Below are positions 12,368-25,002 of a stretch of 64,000 bases of DNA, piece by piece; the first letter of the stretch is position 1, and each line of letters opens with the position of its first letter. The DNA is from Typha latifolia (Eukaryota; Streptophyta; Magnoliopsida; Poales; Typhaceae): assembly GCA_019914945.1 (NCBI GenBank), contig CM034100.1:11977096-12041095 (forward strand), written 5' to 3'. The notes under the pieces are model-generated. The model searched no databases. It had not been told where the DNA came from and was given only the letters and a program-made list of their open reading frames with translations. Made by a program: the position numbers and the translations under genes.

Positions 12368-14208
12368 GTATTAGTGTTATAAATATCTCTAAAATTTTGA
12401 ATAGGATAGTATCTATATCACTCTTCTCATTCACTTTTTCTCTAACTATATTTCATAAGTTGTTTTAAATATTTAATAATGAGTTAATTATACTTTGCCT
12501 CCTTATCATTAAATTTAGTATTACTTTGTCCTTATATACAATAAAAGAGTACAATATTTTTCTAGACTTTTAAAAAAAATACAACCCTATAGACGCTTTT
12601 AACAGAGGCCTAAAATTACTTTTATATCCCTCTATTATCAGAGAAAAATATTAAGATTATTAGCTGATAATATAAAACTAACTATCTACTTTTACTTGTT
12701 ATCTATTGTGAGAAACTATTCTTCTTCCTATTTTCTTCTTATATTATTCCTTTCTCATCCTGTCTTCTTTTCCTATATTCTTCCTCTTTAATCCGGGACT
12801 GCTCTCATCCCCATATAAAATTTTCCTCTCAACTTTAAACTTTAATGCCAAAGTATAACTCACCCATTGAAAAAGATATAGGATGTTAGACGAGATATTT
12901 GGTGTTGTTGTTGTTTGTGCAAGAAGTGACATGGAGAAGATGTAGAGAGATAGGATGAAAAATTTTACTAGAGGTTGAGGAAGGAGATAGGTTAGAAAGA
13001 GGAGTGGAAGACCTTTTGTAATTCATCCTAAGGAATGACATAAGGGTAAAATTATCTAAATATATAATTTTTTTTTTACCTTCATGGGGTAATTTCATTT
13101 ATCTAAATATTACATTCTATTCACGTGTTTTCCACGTGAGTTTTAATTCACGAAAAGCTAACGGATGAGTTTAGTTGTTGCTTTTTAAAAATCTAGGAGA
13201 ATATTATATGCTTTTATAGTACATAGTACATGAGACAAAATGATATCGGGTCAAAACAGGGGTCCCAAAGTGTTATTAAGCCAAAATTAATAAGAAAATT
13301 TTGTATAAAAAAACTATAAATTATAGTTAGAATTTTATATTTAAAATAAAAATTCCTAGTACTTAAACTAAGAATAAGGAGAAGTGACCCATATCCTTTT
13401 CTTCTTCTTCTTTCTCCCTTTTTGTTGTTAGCTTCTTTTTCTTCTTCTATCTATTAATAATTTTTTTTCTATATAAGTCTCTATAATTACTTTTTATTTA
13501 ATATAATAAAAGAATAATCGGAGATAATACTGAGATAATTAGAATAAATTAATTAAATAAAAACTTTTTAATTAATATTTTAAAAAAGAACTTAATCTAC
13601 ATTGCAAATAAATTACAGTATCTATTTAAAAAATTATGACTTACAGTTAGAGTTTCGTACTTAAACTAAGCATTCTTTGTTGCGCCATAGAAAGATTCTA
13701 AATATGAAAAAAAGTCAAAATACAAAAGTTCTAGATTATGACGTCATCGATCTTATCTAATTAATTTCATAATATTTGGACGTCAGATAAGTATTTTCTA
13801 AATATTTTTCTAAACCTGTATAGAATTAGAATTTCGTAGTATAAATATAAAATTCATAGTTTATGGACGAATTTCATAATTAAACTACCACATTCTAGTT
13901 CTACATAGTTTTAGAAAAATATTCAGAAGATAATTATCTCAGGACTTTATAACTTTTATATTTATAGTATTTTTAGATTCAGACTCTATCTGTGACGGAA
14001 TGAAAAATTCTTAGTTTACGTACAAAATTTATTATTTGAGTATGAAATCTTGAATGTAATTTATAGTTATATATATATATATATAATTCTTCATTAATTT
14101 ATAAAGTTTGTAAATTAACTAAGAAATATTGTAAAAAAAAAGAGAATGAGAAAAGTGATATGGATACTATCATATTTAAACTTTTAGAGACATTTATAAT
14201 AGTAATAC
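12368..14208. mobile_element. Inverted-repeat DNA element (~1.84 kb)
   Basis: The left end (gtattagtgttataaat... to about 12470) is the reverse complement, with mismatches, of 14110-14208 (...atttataatagtaatac), giving terminal inverted repeats of about 80-100 bp. Flanks tggctaag and ttgctaac share GCTAA and may be a worn target duplication. Another element (12482-13281) sits inside. No transposase is visible, so this is a non-autonomous or foldback-type element of unassigned superfamily. Confidence 0.55.
12482..13281. mobile_element. MITE nested in the 12368-14208 element
   Basis: 12482-12590 is the reverse complement, imperfectly, of 13175-13281: left gttaattatactttg versus right (inverted) cttaataacactttg, then shared ataaaag, tacaatatt and ctagacttttaaaa text. 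The inner frames (12744-13098, minus) show no recognisable domain. Confidence 0.5.
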
Positions 14209-14419
14209 TTTGCTAACTTGTTATATCATAATTAGATACCGTAATTTATTTGCAACATAGATTAAATTTTTTTAGAAAAAACTAAATAATTTGAATTACT
14301 CAATTCTCTCTTCTTGAATTATTGACTATAGAGATATATTATTTATTTAACTAATTCTAATTATCTTGCTATTGTCATTGATTAGTCTCTTACTATATTA
14401 AATTGAATAGCAATTAAAA

Positions 14420-15035
14420 AGACTTGTATAAAACAAGATGAAGAGTTTAATGGGAGAAAGTTGTAAAATAATTATGATTAGTTAAACAGTACTTAAACTA
14501 TGAATTTCATACTTAAACTATTTTTTTTATTTTATGATTTGTTTCTTCATAGATCATGCTCGAATTTGAAAAAACTCTAAATACAGAAGTTCTAGATCAT
14601 AATGTCACTCATCTTATTCAATTGGTTTCATATTATTTAAATGTTACATGAATATCTTCTGAATTTACAAATAATTAGAATTTTATTTTCAAAAAAATAT
14701 TTAGAAGATAAGTATCTAATGTCCAAATATTATGAAATTAATTGGATAAAATTTGTGATATCATGATTTACAATTTTTATGTTTAGAGTTTCTTCATATT
14801 TAAAATATATCTGCAACTTAACGAAGAAATCCTACTTTTAGTAGAAATTCTTATTTTAAATATGGAAGTTTGGTTGTAATTCATATTTTTTTAAGTAAAT
14901 ATTATAATTTATTTGTAATATAGATTAAGCTTTCTTTTCAAAATATTGATTAAAAAGTTTTTGTTTATTTAGACTACCTCTAATTAGTCTCTGACTGTAT
15001 TAATTAAATAGCAGTTAAAGAGATTCGTTATTCCT
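14420..15035. mobile_element. AT-rich hairpin-forming element
   Basis: The half around 14565-14660 (agttctagatcataatgtca...) is repeated in inverted, degenerate form at 14700-14790, and both resemble 13720-13960 in the preceding element. Read together, 13480-15035 holds two nested hairpins of one family. Boundaries are approximate. Confidence 0.4.
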
Positions 15036-15039
15036 TTTG

Positions 15040-16080
15040 CTGGTGGCAATGATCACTGCATCTGGTGGTTGTATCCGTCGGGTTAAACCTCTTCCAAAAC
15101 TACATATTGCCAACCTCGTACTTGAGAGAGGTAACAACTAGAATGATAGAAACAATATGTAGAGTCTTAGCATCTTGTCTAAGATTAAATTTTTTTTTAT
15201 GAAAATCATGCTAGGGCTAGAAGCACCTTGGTTGCCTTTTCATGAATATTTTTCTATAGACCCTATATGTTCTGTTTGCTCTCTACACGAAGAGACTACT
15301 AGCCATGTCTTCATTGTCGAGTTGCTGTTACACTATGGGAGTATGTTAGAAATCATGTGCCTATTAGGTTGCTCTTCTGGGACAATTGGGAAGAAGATGA
15401 CGGGCTTCAAGAGGGAGAGGGGCTTCTAGCTAAAGAGGCTAGGGTCAGGGCTTTGCTTGCTCTCACTATGACAATTTTGGAAGTTTACAAATCACTTAGT
15501 GTTTAATAATGAGCAGAAAAATCTCGATCATATTTGCTCTCGCCTAATACCCATGACTAATGAATATATAGAACACTATTTTGTTGAACCAGCAAAACCT
15601 GCCTCTTCCAATCTACTTATATGATGAGCGCCTCCACTATTGAGTTAGGGGAAAGTGAATACAAATAGCTCTTTTAAGGCTTCATTATTCGCCAAACTAA
15701 TGGTGCTCTAATAATTATAGGGGTGTGCGTTGAGTGGTATAAATTAGTCTTGATGGCCAAAGCTGTAGCAGTTAAAAAAGTGTTGGTGTTTCTCAAGGAT
15801 AAAGAAATATAAAATATTATCATCGAGTCAGACTCACTAACTTTGGTCAACTATATAAATAACGCCTCTAAACCAGCTTGGCTTGTCAAGAGTATCATCA
15901 TGATTTTAAAGAATCTAATCGTGTCGTCGATGATTGGATAGCAAATCATTATAGAACCATAAACTAAGGTTGTACCCGTTTTTCTATTGATCTTTTATAG
16001 TTTTTTTGCTTCCGACTTTAACGAAGCATTTTGTAATCGTAGAAGTTAATTTATAAAATCTTTTTTTTTCTAAAAAAATT
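15040..16080 (+). mobile_element. Degenerate LINE 3' end
   Basis: A broken reading frame shows a zinc-binding region typical of the end of plant LINE reverse transcriptase (zf-RVT): SKIKFFFMKIMLG then CSVCSLHEETTSHVF at about 15175-15320. An RNase H-like segment follows with KAVAVKKVLVF and IIIESDSLTLVNYIN (about 15750-15860), matching the plant RVT_3 pattern. Several stops and frameshifts interrupt it. It ends in a T/A-rich tail near 16060. No 5' part, so a truncated, dead copy. Confidence 0.75.
15175..15429 (+). pseudogene. LINE zf-RVT domain fragment
   Basis: The 84-codon open piece contains the Cys-x2-Cys...His part of the zinc-binding domain found after reverse transcriptase in plant LINEs. 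Downstream residues continue in another frame (LLFWDNWEEDDGLQEGEG, about 15370-15420), so the gene is frameshifted. It would have acted in target-primed reverse transcription. It is not functional here. Confidence 0.7.
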
Positions 16081-18330
16081 TATCTAAAACAGGAGCTTTC
16101 TATAAAAATATCAATTCATGATATATTAATTTTTTTATAAAATAAAATTAAGCCTGAAAATAACTTGGGCATAAGCCAACACATTGATTTCTAACTAAAT
16201 CAAATCACATCAAATCTCTAAAATATCAAAATCACAACTAAACACCCAAATTCCAAAAGATCAATGGCCTAAAACCACTCTTTAATATCAAAATTTCATA
16301 TTAGAGGACCGAGTGATTTAGAAAACTATAAAAATATAATTCGAATTGGATGAAAATATTATCATTTATTTCATTCTATCAGTTACTTAGCGATATTTCT
16401 ACTAGATGTATGAGGATTTATTTATAAATAATTAAAAAGAGGATTTTATTTATAATATAATCAAAATGCGGGGCGTTTTTTTTTTGTTGCAATTTTTCCT
16501 TCTTTAACACATTGGGAGATTTGCACCATAAACCAAATTTATTTATAATTTTGCCTCGCTACCAATTTTAAGTTTTCTTTGGAGATTAACCCAAACTTTT
16601 TTAAAATACCAAAAATAATCCTGCACCACTTCTGAGGATATCTTCTTGCATTAAATGCATGGCAATATTATTTATAAAATACGAAAAATTGGTGAAAAAA
16701 ATTAAAATAAAATATCTTATAAATAATATTTTTGTAACCTTTCTTCTCCAAATTGTAAACCATCCTAAACTCTAATATCTTCCTTACCGGTGTGTGTTCT
16801 CCCTTTATTTTTTGCAATTTTCCCTTCTCAACGCATTTAGCAAACTTCACTCACAATGAAACAAAGAAAATTTTATAATTTACATCTAATATTTTTATTA
16901 TGGAATTAAACAACTTACCGTATGGAGTATTTATTTTTTCCCTAAAATCACACAACAATATATATATATATTTTTTTGAATAGCAAAATAGTCAGAAGCC
17001 ATCAGAACATTTTCCCTGCATAACACTCTGACCTATCTTTGACTTATCTTGAGTGAGGAAATTGTCTACAATATAATTAACACAGAGATAGTAAAAAAAA
17101 ATAAAAGTTAAAAACAAATAATGCTATAAAATTATTTAGCAAATCTATCAAAAACACTTTGTCCTTTCTTTTATTATTGATATTTTATCTAAAATTTCTC
17201 AAAAAAATCCTAGGTTAATTTTATCCTAATAATAGTTAATGAAATAGAGAATATTCTATTAATTGTAAAAATATTAAGATATCTAAAACACTCATCGTTT
17301 GACTTTCTAGTTCTCCATTTAATTTTACATCAACTTAAAAAAAACTTATTAAGGATACTACAGTTAATTTGCACCTATGGTTACATAGTAATTGACAGTT
17401 AATAAAATTAATAAAAAGATATTTTTGAAGAATTTTGGGTGAAATAGGGGAGTTGGATGAAAAATATCTATGTGATTAGCAAAAGCAAAAAAGATAGAGT
17501 GTTTTAATAAATTTCCTAATAATTTATATTACCTCTATTGGTAAACTAAAGCATAAAGCTTTCATTTATTTAATCAATGCCCTGCCGTAATTAAGCAGAT
17601 TTATGTCAACAATATTCAAATTTAAAAAGAAAACAACATGGGGTTGTAAATATTAATTTAGTTAAGTCTTGGGCCTGGATTCCATGGGCCTTAATATCCT
17701 ACCAAGTATGGGCTTCATTGCTGCTTTCATTTGGAAATAAAATCTGTCTTGCTATAGCGTATGCTTGTCTTATAGGAATAGTTTTAGCATTTAATTTCGA
17801 AAATTGAGATTATTTTTCCACACCCTGGCTAATTTAATCAAACCAATCTTACAATGAGAGAGCATTTATTTTATATTCTAAGGTCAGTTTAAAGTATTAA
17901 AACCCTTAACAAGACTCCTTTCCTCAAGGTAGTGTTTGCTTTCATTCTTATTCAAACCGTTCTTGCCTTTTAATTTTTCTTATTCAAACTCTCCCTCTTA
18001 TCCGTGTTGGGCATAATAATAATCAGATAAGTTTATACCAACTTCGATCTCCAATCCACGGGCTAAGACCTCATAAACGTGTCCACTATTGAACCCAAGC
18101 ATTATGGATCAACATATATGACAAGCTTCTCTCTCTCTTTGGAATTCAATCCAGATAAGGTGGAGGATGAATAGTTCTTATTCCTGTGAGAGTGACCAAC
18201 CTTAGCTTTCTACGTGATATTGATGTGTTTGTTAAGAGGTTGTCATCTTTGATCATTAGGAGGCATTGCCGTAGAAGAAAAGTTCTCTAGATCTTTGGAC
18301 TGTCACGGTATTAATTTAAGGATCTTTTAC
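16081..18330. other. AT-rich intergenic DNA
   Basis: Nothing recognisable. 17640-18310 is less AT-rich than the rest but lacks a convincing frame. Short minus-strand frame 16668-16850 is low-complexity Lys/Phe/Ile. Confidence 0.55.
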
Positions 18331-18336
18331 TTTAGG

Positions 18337-18690
18337 GAAAATTATATATAACATCCTATTTTTTAATAAAATTATGATTTACAATCTACATTTTTTACTA
18401 TTTATAAATTGAACCTTATAATTTAGTGAATATATATATAAAATATTAAACTTTTAGATCTGTTAGTTAAATTTAACGAAACCTCTGAGTCAACTTAACT
18501 ATACTAAAAATTATAAAAATATTTTTAACTAAATCATACTAAGGACATTTTAGTCATTTTATAAATAAAATATCTCTACTTAATGAAATATTTTTACAGT
18601 ATTAATTTAAATTTAACTCAAAAATGTAAAATATAAATTATAATTTCGTTAAAATATAGGTTGTTATATGCGAATTTCTATTTTATTTTA
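18337..18690. mobile_element. Short MITE with ~60-bp inverted ends
   Basis: The left end (gggaaaattatatataacatcc, then aaattatgatttacaat) is the imperfect reverse complement of the right end (attataatttcgttaaaat, then aggttgttatatgcgaatttct). Flanking T-rich 9-10-mers are similar but not identical, so the target duplication is uncertain. About 350 bp, no coding capacity. Confidence 0.6.
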
Positions 18691-18812
18691 TTTCATGCAC
18701 CTCGAGAGTTAGAGGTACACCAACAATTCACGTACAAGGTCCACATAATCTTCCATTGGCTCTGGAAAAAAATCATTGATTCTTGCGATGGATTAAAATA
18801 AGCTAGAATAAT

Positions 18813-18952
18813 AAACCAATGTTTAATTTGCCATAGTTGGAATTGACTTTACAAATCAATGTTTAATTTGCCACAGTTTGAATTGACTTTATAAACCAAT
18901 GTTTAATTTGCTATAGTTTGAATTGACTTTACAAACCAATGTTTAATTTGCT
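18813..18952. repeat. 40-bp tandem repeat, ~3.4 copies
   Basis: Units begin aaccaatgtttaatttg and end gaattgacttta. The shared caat ends fall at 18820, 18860, 18900 and 18940, a period of exactly 40 bp. Copies differ at only a few positions, so the expansion is recent. Confidence 0.95.
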
Positions 18953-19117
18953 AATTTAAACTATTTTATATAAACTGTTACAAGATCTTTAATTTGTATG
19001 TTTCGATTAACCATGCGCGGTATATCTGCTGCTGTCAATAATCTAAAGTTCTAAGGCGTATATTGCGAACTGTACTTAGACACCCTTTATGTTAAAATAT
19101 AATTATAAAAATAAATT

Positions 19118-19190
19118 TTCTCTAATTAGCTTTTTAGTGATACACATCATAGTATTAGAGCATAAATTCTAAGTTCAAATTTTGTGAGGC
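19118..19190 (+). mobile_element. Remnant with degenerate primer-binding site
   Basis: tagtattagagc (19150-19161) resembles the initiator Met-tRNA primer site and is followed by taagttcaaattttgtg, like the text at 6865-6900. No LTR pair found. Confidence 0.3.
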
Positions 19191-19465
19191 ATAGAAGGTC
19201 TATATCTCTACTGTTGCTAGCCATATTGCACGTCGGTGTAAGCATCCACAAGACAGCCACCGGGCTCTGCAAAGACACCCTTAACTCACACCAATCATGT
19301 GCCGCTATATCTATATCGTGCTATCCTAATATGTTTATAATTAATTACAAAGAATTTGACGCTGGTCTATAAGGACAATATAATCGCCTATCTAAGCCTG
19401 ACGAATAGCGTGCTTAATTGTTTAGAACCCATAGATTGGGACCTTGAGCATAGGCACTAATATAT

Positions 19466-20285
19466 TGATGTGAACCGGGTCAGCTCGGATCACATCAAAG
19501 GAAGATTGAGCTCAATGGATTGAGTCTAATTATCTTATTTAATTATTTGGTTTAGTTAGAGTCTTAGCATGTTAGGATTTTATTTAATTAGCTAAATCTA
19601 TCTCTGGCACGTTTCGAGAAAATATTTGTAAAATATTCTACAGATATCCGAATATTATGGATAAGATCGCCAATCTCAAGATCTATAACTTTGATATTCA
19701 CGACTTCTCCAGATTCGGAATATATCTACAGCAAATCGAAGGGTTAATCCGAGAAGATAAAGAAGACTGGTTTAGTTAAATTTGTTTTAGACTTTTTGAT
19801 TTAATCTCTATAAATAGGGTCTCATGGCTTGTATATTAGGCATACTTGGAATGAAAGATTAATTGGCTTTTGCCCTGGCATCTCTCTCAACTAGGCCGCA
19901 GGCCTCTACATCTCCCTCCTTCCTCTTCATCAACCAGCGCCACCTTTTCCATTGGCATGATCTCGTCTAGCTTCTATTCTCCCTCTGCCGTCGATCCCCC
20001 TAGTCTTGTAGGGCAGGACTACTTCTCTCCCTTCGTCTCTTTATCTTAACCGTCTCTACCTCCTGTACGGTTTTTACCATAGTTGTAGGCCAATCATAGC
20101 CATCTATCACATCCGCATCTGGAAACCACCACCACCATCATCTATTACCGAGCCACCACCATCAACTACTCGGCCTCTACTCCATCATTACCTCCATCCT
20201 ATACCTAAGAATCTGTGCCTCCACTCGCGGATCTCAAATTCTGTGCAGAACTGCTACGAATCAGATCAAGCCAGTTCATAACAAT
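19466..20285 (+). mobile_element. Gypsy-type LTR, family C (copy 1)
   Basis: Starts TGATGTGAACCGGGTCAG and ends TTCATAACA. The first part aligns with 45508-45840 and the end matches other LTRs in the window ending in TCCATAACA before a primer site (25556, 28492). A TATA box (tctataaatagggtc) lies near 19808. The solo LTR at 20291 inserted within about 5 bp of its 3' end, where the primer site should be, and what follows that insertion (attattagaata, 23038 on) is a poor match to a primer site. No partner LTR is seen. Confidence 0.65.
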
Positions 20286-20290
20286 ATATT
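20286..20290. repeat. Target-site duplication ATATT (left)
   Basis: Identical to 23037-23041 on the other side of the solo LTR. Confidence 0.85.
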
Positions 20291-23036
20291 TGTAACACCC
20301 CAAAATTATTAAAAAAAAAATCCCGTGACGCACGCGCCAAGCGCGTGCGTCACAAGCGCCTGCCACTCTGCCCCCTCTTCTTCTTCTTCTTCTTCTTCCC
20401 CTTCCCTTGCCGTGCACACCACCTTTCTCATATTCTTATCTCCTTCCCATCACCGCAGCCCATCTCGATCCTCCCCCATTTCCTCCTCCAATGCATTGCC
20501 TCTCTCTCCCTCTCCCGCGGGTTGCCGTCGGCGAAGCCGACGAAGCCTCGGAGCCGCCGAACCCGAGCGCGCGGATCGCGGTAAGCCTCAGCCCTGTTAA
20601 AACGCAATAGTTAATCATCCTCGGCGGTTGACGACCCCACGTCTCGCCGTCGGGTCTAAGAGCTCCGAGGAAGCGGTTCTCTGGACGGGCTTCGAGCCCT
20701 TTGGGTTGGGAGGAAGGACCTCCATGGCCGGTGGCCATGGAGCTCACCTCGCCGCCTCGTTGGCCACTTCGGCCGCGGGGTGACCTTCTCCCGCTCCCTT
20801 ATGGGCGGGGAGGACGGGCGGTGGCTCCTCTGCGGCGTGGGTTACGCCCATCGAGCCGAGCCGCGCCCTCCTCTTTTCCTCCCCTTGCTTTTCTTCCCTT
20901 CCCTCCTTGACGAAGCCGCGAGGCGCCGACCTGAGGGCGGGCTGCCGGCGGCGTGGGCCACCGACAGCGCTGAGCCTTCGCTCCTCGCCCCTTCTGTCTC
21001 CTTCCCTCGAAGGAGATGGGGGGAGATGAGTGTGGGTGGGCTGCAGGCCGCAGCCCACCGACTTAGACTCGGGTGGGCTACAGGCCGCAGCCCACTCGGA
21101 CTTGGACTCGGTTGGGCTGCAGGCTGCAGCCTACTAACCCAAATGTTGGGTGGGCTGCAGTCTGCAGCCCACTAATCCAACCTTGGTGGGCTGTGGTTGG
21201 GCCCCCAGCCCACCAAGGCCCTCTTGCTATTTGGGTTGGGTTTGAGCCTACCCATTGCCTTTAGCCTAGCCTATTTGGGGCCATTTGGACCCTATAACCA
21301 TGTTTATCTTTTTCACCTGATTTAATTAGCCTGATCCCTCGTAATGACAATTTAGTATTATGTGAATTTTAGGATAACATAAGACTCGCCCTAGGAGATC
21401 CTTGACTCATATATTTGCCAAACATAAATGCGCTAATAAGATAATTAATTCTATTAGTTCGCTAATCTTACGTATGGCTTACTTGCGTGAATTAATAGGA
21501 TTGACACCGCGTGAGGAGGATTTTGGGATTCCGGAGGAGCCGGCTAGCTGATGAGATTTACCATAATGTGAAAACCCCCCAGGCGAGTAGAGTTATACAA
21601 TCTGGAATAATGTAGTTACAGTCATTATGTCTGTCATGACACTATAGGAATTGTCAGTATTACTACATGCATTTGGTCTACAATGTAGATCTTTACATAT
21701 ACATAGCATAAGCATTAGTGTGATGCATGTATCCTGTATGATATACCCTTGCATATATATATATATATATATCCGTTGTGAATATAGAATGTAACGATCA
21801 TGATGACTATGACATGCTTTATACACTCATAGACACTACACCACTTCCACCTATCATTAGTAGTCGAATTCTAAATAGGCAGTACCCTTACTCACTCAGC
21901 CTAGGGTTAAGGATAGAGTGTATCTTATATGATTATACTATTAGCGGCCTACACCTGAGGTCGGGAAGCCTGTGTGGCATTTAGGTAGTTATACTGCACA
22001 GTCATGACTAGATTATGATGATAGAAGAACATGATTGTGAGGCGGGGATATAACTCTAGCGGTACCTGACGACGCAGGGTTAGGGCGTCTGTTGATGAGC
22101 CGAGGGCTCCCGATTCTCCCACTGAGGGCGGTGATGATTTAGAGAGAGTGAGATATGAGCTTACGACCAGGGTCCTTAGTCTGATGGCCATAGACAACCG
22201 GTCACATGTAGTGTCGCCGTACACGTGTAGGTGGCATTACCGCTAGATGTGTATATATCCCCCCTCGATGTATGAGATGATGGATGATTATGTGATGGAT
22301 GATTATTTCGTGAGAGTATTTACACTGTGTGGTGAATAGCTCGGTAAGCGATGATAAGTATGATTAATGCTTTGGTAGGCATGAGATGACTAAAATGCTA
22401 TTTTATTGCTATGCATAACATGTAAAACCTATGATTGAGATGTGTACGAATAAGAGATTGTATCAAGCTTTATATCTGTGTGAACTTATCATGATACGTT
22501 TAGGAACTAGCATGTTCCAGGATAGTGACTGGTAATCTTAATCAACTGTATTGATTTAGTAAATTGTGGTAAGTCATTTCAACAAGCATATCGTTATTAT
22601 TAGCAAATATAGGCATACATTGGATATACACATGCGATTTTATTATTTTAGATTGTATGGATCCTACTCGCTGGGCTGTAAGCTCATCACCTCGTGGTGG
22701 CATTATTTCAGAGCTAGGGGACGCAGGTGCGGGTAGCGAGGAGTAGCTGCTTTTTCCTTTTCAGTATGTATGTTAGTTGTATTAAGCCCCTGCGAGGCGT
22801 TATGATGATGTCGTATTTTGGACTTTAGCATTGTATTTTTGGATGTATATTTGGAAGGCTTGTTGTGGCCTGTGGAACTTGTATCCAAACTCTTATAGTT
22901 GAGTTTCTTTATGGTGAAATTGTGCTGTTGTGTGACTTGTGAAATCCTTATACTGACAGGTCATGTGATGCACCGCATGGGGGGGGGGGGGTTACCCACG
23001 CGGTTTACACGTGTATTTGGAGGTTTGGGTGTTTCA
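20291..23036 (+). mobile_element. Solo LTR, family K (2,746 bp)
   Basis: Starts TGTAACACCCCAAAA and ends GGTTTGGGTGTTTCA. The two ends form an inverted repeat (TGTAACACCC versus TGAAACACCC on the reverse strand). A perfect 5-bp duplication ATATT flanks it, so the full extent is known and no internal region remains. This is the expected product of LTR-LTR recombination. The GC-rich 5' half (20330-21200) holds many overlapping frames on both strands that are not genes. It also holds four hairpins (21033-21173) and a 13-G run (22979-22991). Its 22020-22300 part resembles family D LTRs at 24420-24680 and 33620-33860. Confidence 0.85.
21033..21173. repeat. Four tandem palindromes, period ~38 bp
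   Basis: Copies of gggtgggctgcaggccgca followed by gcccac occur at about 21033, 21071, 21110 and 21148. Each can fold into a near-perfect hairpin with an 11-bp stem. Variants keep the arms, with matched or nearly matched changes around the centre. Confidence 0.85.
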
Positions 23037-23041
23037 ATATT
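23037..23041. repeat. Target-site duplication ATATT (right)
   Basis: Matches 20286-20290. Confidence 0.85.
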
Positions 23042-23984
23042 ATTAGAATATAGTTTTCTCCAACCTCTTACTCTAGCTAGGGAGGTATCTAGTAGAGATT
23101 ACATCTCTTATGGTCGTGCATATGTGCTAATGACATATTATCATGTAAATAGGATATCAACATGATAATCAACAATCATAAATAAAGAACATCATCATTA
23201 TGGAATAGAGATGTATTAACTTAGTATGCTAATAGAGATACATAGTCATTATAGTAAATGTAGTAATATCCATTATCATGCTAATCTACTATGTGTACTC
23301 ATTTGGGCCAACTCTACTCATTTGCACTTTAGGGATTCGTATGTAGTGTTCCTCACTAGCCACAATCCATGTCATGATGCATGCAAGCGCTCTAAAAATA
23401 ACAAAACGAAGAAAAACTGAAACAAAATTTCAGAACGACCCACCTCAACCCAAACTCTAGCTTATGTTAGCCCAGCCTAACCCAACCTAAAATAATGGGT
23501 TTGAGGTCACGCCTGAACCTACCACAGAATTGACTTGGGCTTGAGCTACACCACCCCTCAACTTGGTTGGGCCCAACCTAGCCTTTCGTCCAAGTGGGTT
23601 CTTGCACAACTAACACTCATGAGGGGCTCACGACAAGTAGTGAAGGAAAGGATGTGGATTGTGACCATTGCATCCATAGGGAGAGGGAGAGCTTGACTAG
23701 CGAAGCACCCCTCAATGAGTTCATCATGCACCGAATCTAGGATAACACTAAATGAGACCAGGGTTGGGAGTAAAAGGAGAAGGGAAGGGATGATGTCAGT
23801 CACATGGGGGAAGGAAGGTCACAAAGGAAATGATCTCTAATTGCTGGTAGCCAAATCACAATCTAAGCATCCACACAGCACTATAAAGGTCAGTACATGG
23901 TTTCAAGAGGTATTTCCTCCTCTAGAGTGGTAGAAGCTGATGACGAGGACACTTAGTCGATCGAAATGGGGCGTCACCACCAAC
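23042..23984. other. Intergenic or old repeat DNA
   Basis: No gene recognised. 23430-23590 is rich in CAACCC/GGGTTG-like text and reads as decayed repeat. Frames 22899-23165 and 23558-23803 have no domains, and the first crosses the end of the solo LTR, so it is not real. Confidence 0.5.
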
Positions 23985-23989
23985 AAGGC

Positions 23990-24825
23990 TGTAACATCCC
24001 GTACCAAGATATAAAAAAAGAAAAGAATTATGTGCATGTGAGGAGCACATGCCCCACATTCTACCCCTCCTCTTCTTCTCTTCTTTTTAATCCCTTTTCT
24101 CTACTGTGACTATCGACTACCCCCTTTCGATTCTCATCACATCAGAGCGCCATCGGAGGATGCCGACCCCGTTGAATGACTCGTCAGAGCATCCTCTTCA
24201 ACCAGTTATGAGTACTTTGGGTTTAATAAAGTATTTAATATTTTCTCCCAATTTTTCTTATCTCTCAATTACGCCAAAAATTCTATCGGTTGGCGGCCTC
24301 GTGCCTCTCTCTATTGGCCCCAAATTATCCCCCTGCGTCTTTGGGACTATCAAGCACCGCATGCGCCAATTTGAGCAGGCATAACACTATCGAGTATGAA
24401 GACTACACACTAGGTGATATAAAATTATATTTGAGAGGTAGGGGTCGTAGACTTAATGGTACCCGATGACGTAAGGTCGGGCGTCTAGGAGGCAGTGTGA
24501 TCTTGTTTTCTTAATGAGGCATGATTCTGCTATATGCAACGATTTTATTATATGTGATGATATGGGCCTATGACTAGGGTACTTAGTTTGGTGGACATAG
24601 ATAACCGATAATATGCAGAGTTGCTAGGCATGTACGAACGATATTACTATTAGATGTCTATCCCTCCTCGATGTTTGAGATGATGTGTGAGCCTATGTTT
24701 ATTATGTGGTGGATAGTTCTTTGAGCATGTTATGATAATTATGGCTATGGCTTAGTGTGAGCTTGATATAAATGATTTGATAGTTTAAATGATACGTATT
24801 ATGTGTTCTTTTATTAATACATGTG
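23990..24825 (+). mobile_element. Family D 5' LTR, internally deleted and 3'-truncated
   Basis: 23990-24320 aligns with 30416-30755 and 24330-24825 aligns with 33530-34015. About 2.77 kb present in the right copy (of which 1.3 kb is the Mutator-like insertion) is missing at the joint near 24325. The alignment stops at 24825, where family C LTR text begins, so roughly 0.45-0.5 kb of the 3' LTR end is also missing. Confidence 0.7.
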
Positions 24826-25002
24826 AGCCTATTTATCTTTTAATTGATTCATGCTTATGTAAACCCTTAAGACAAGTCTAATTAACTTACTAAAGCAAGT
24901 TTGATTAAGTCACGTAAGCTAGTAAGATAAGTTTAATTAAGTCATGTCAGCCTCTAAGGCAAGTACTAGTTCAAGTCGTATAAGCCATTAGGGCTTAGTC
25001 CA

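Noticed and set aside
20325..21264. Several overlapping GC-rich frames on both strands
   Set aside because: They lie wholly inside the family K solo LTR, conflict with each other and show no domain.
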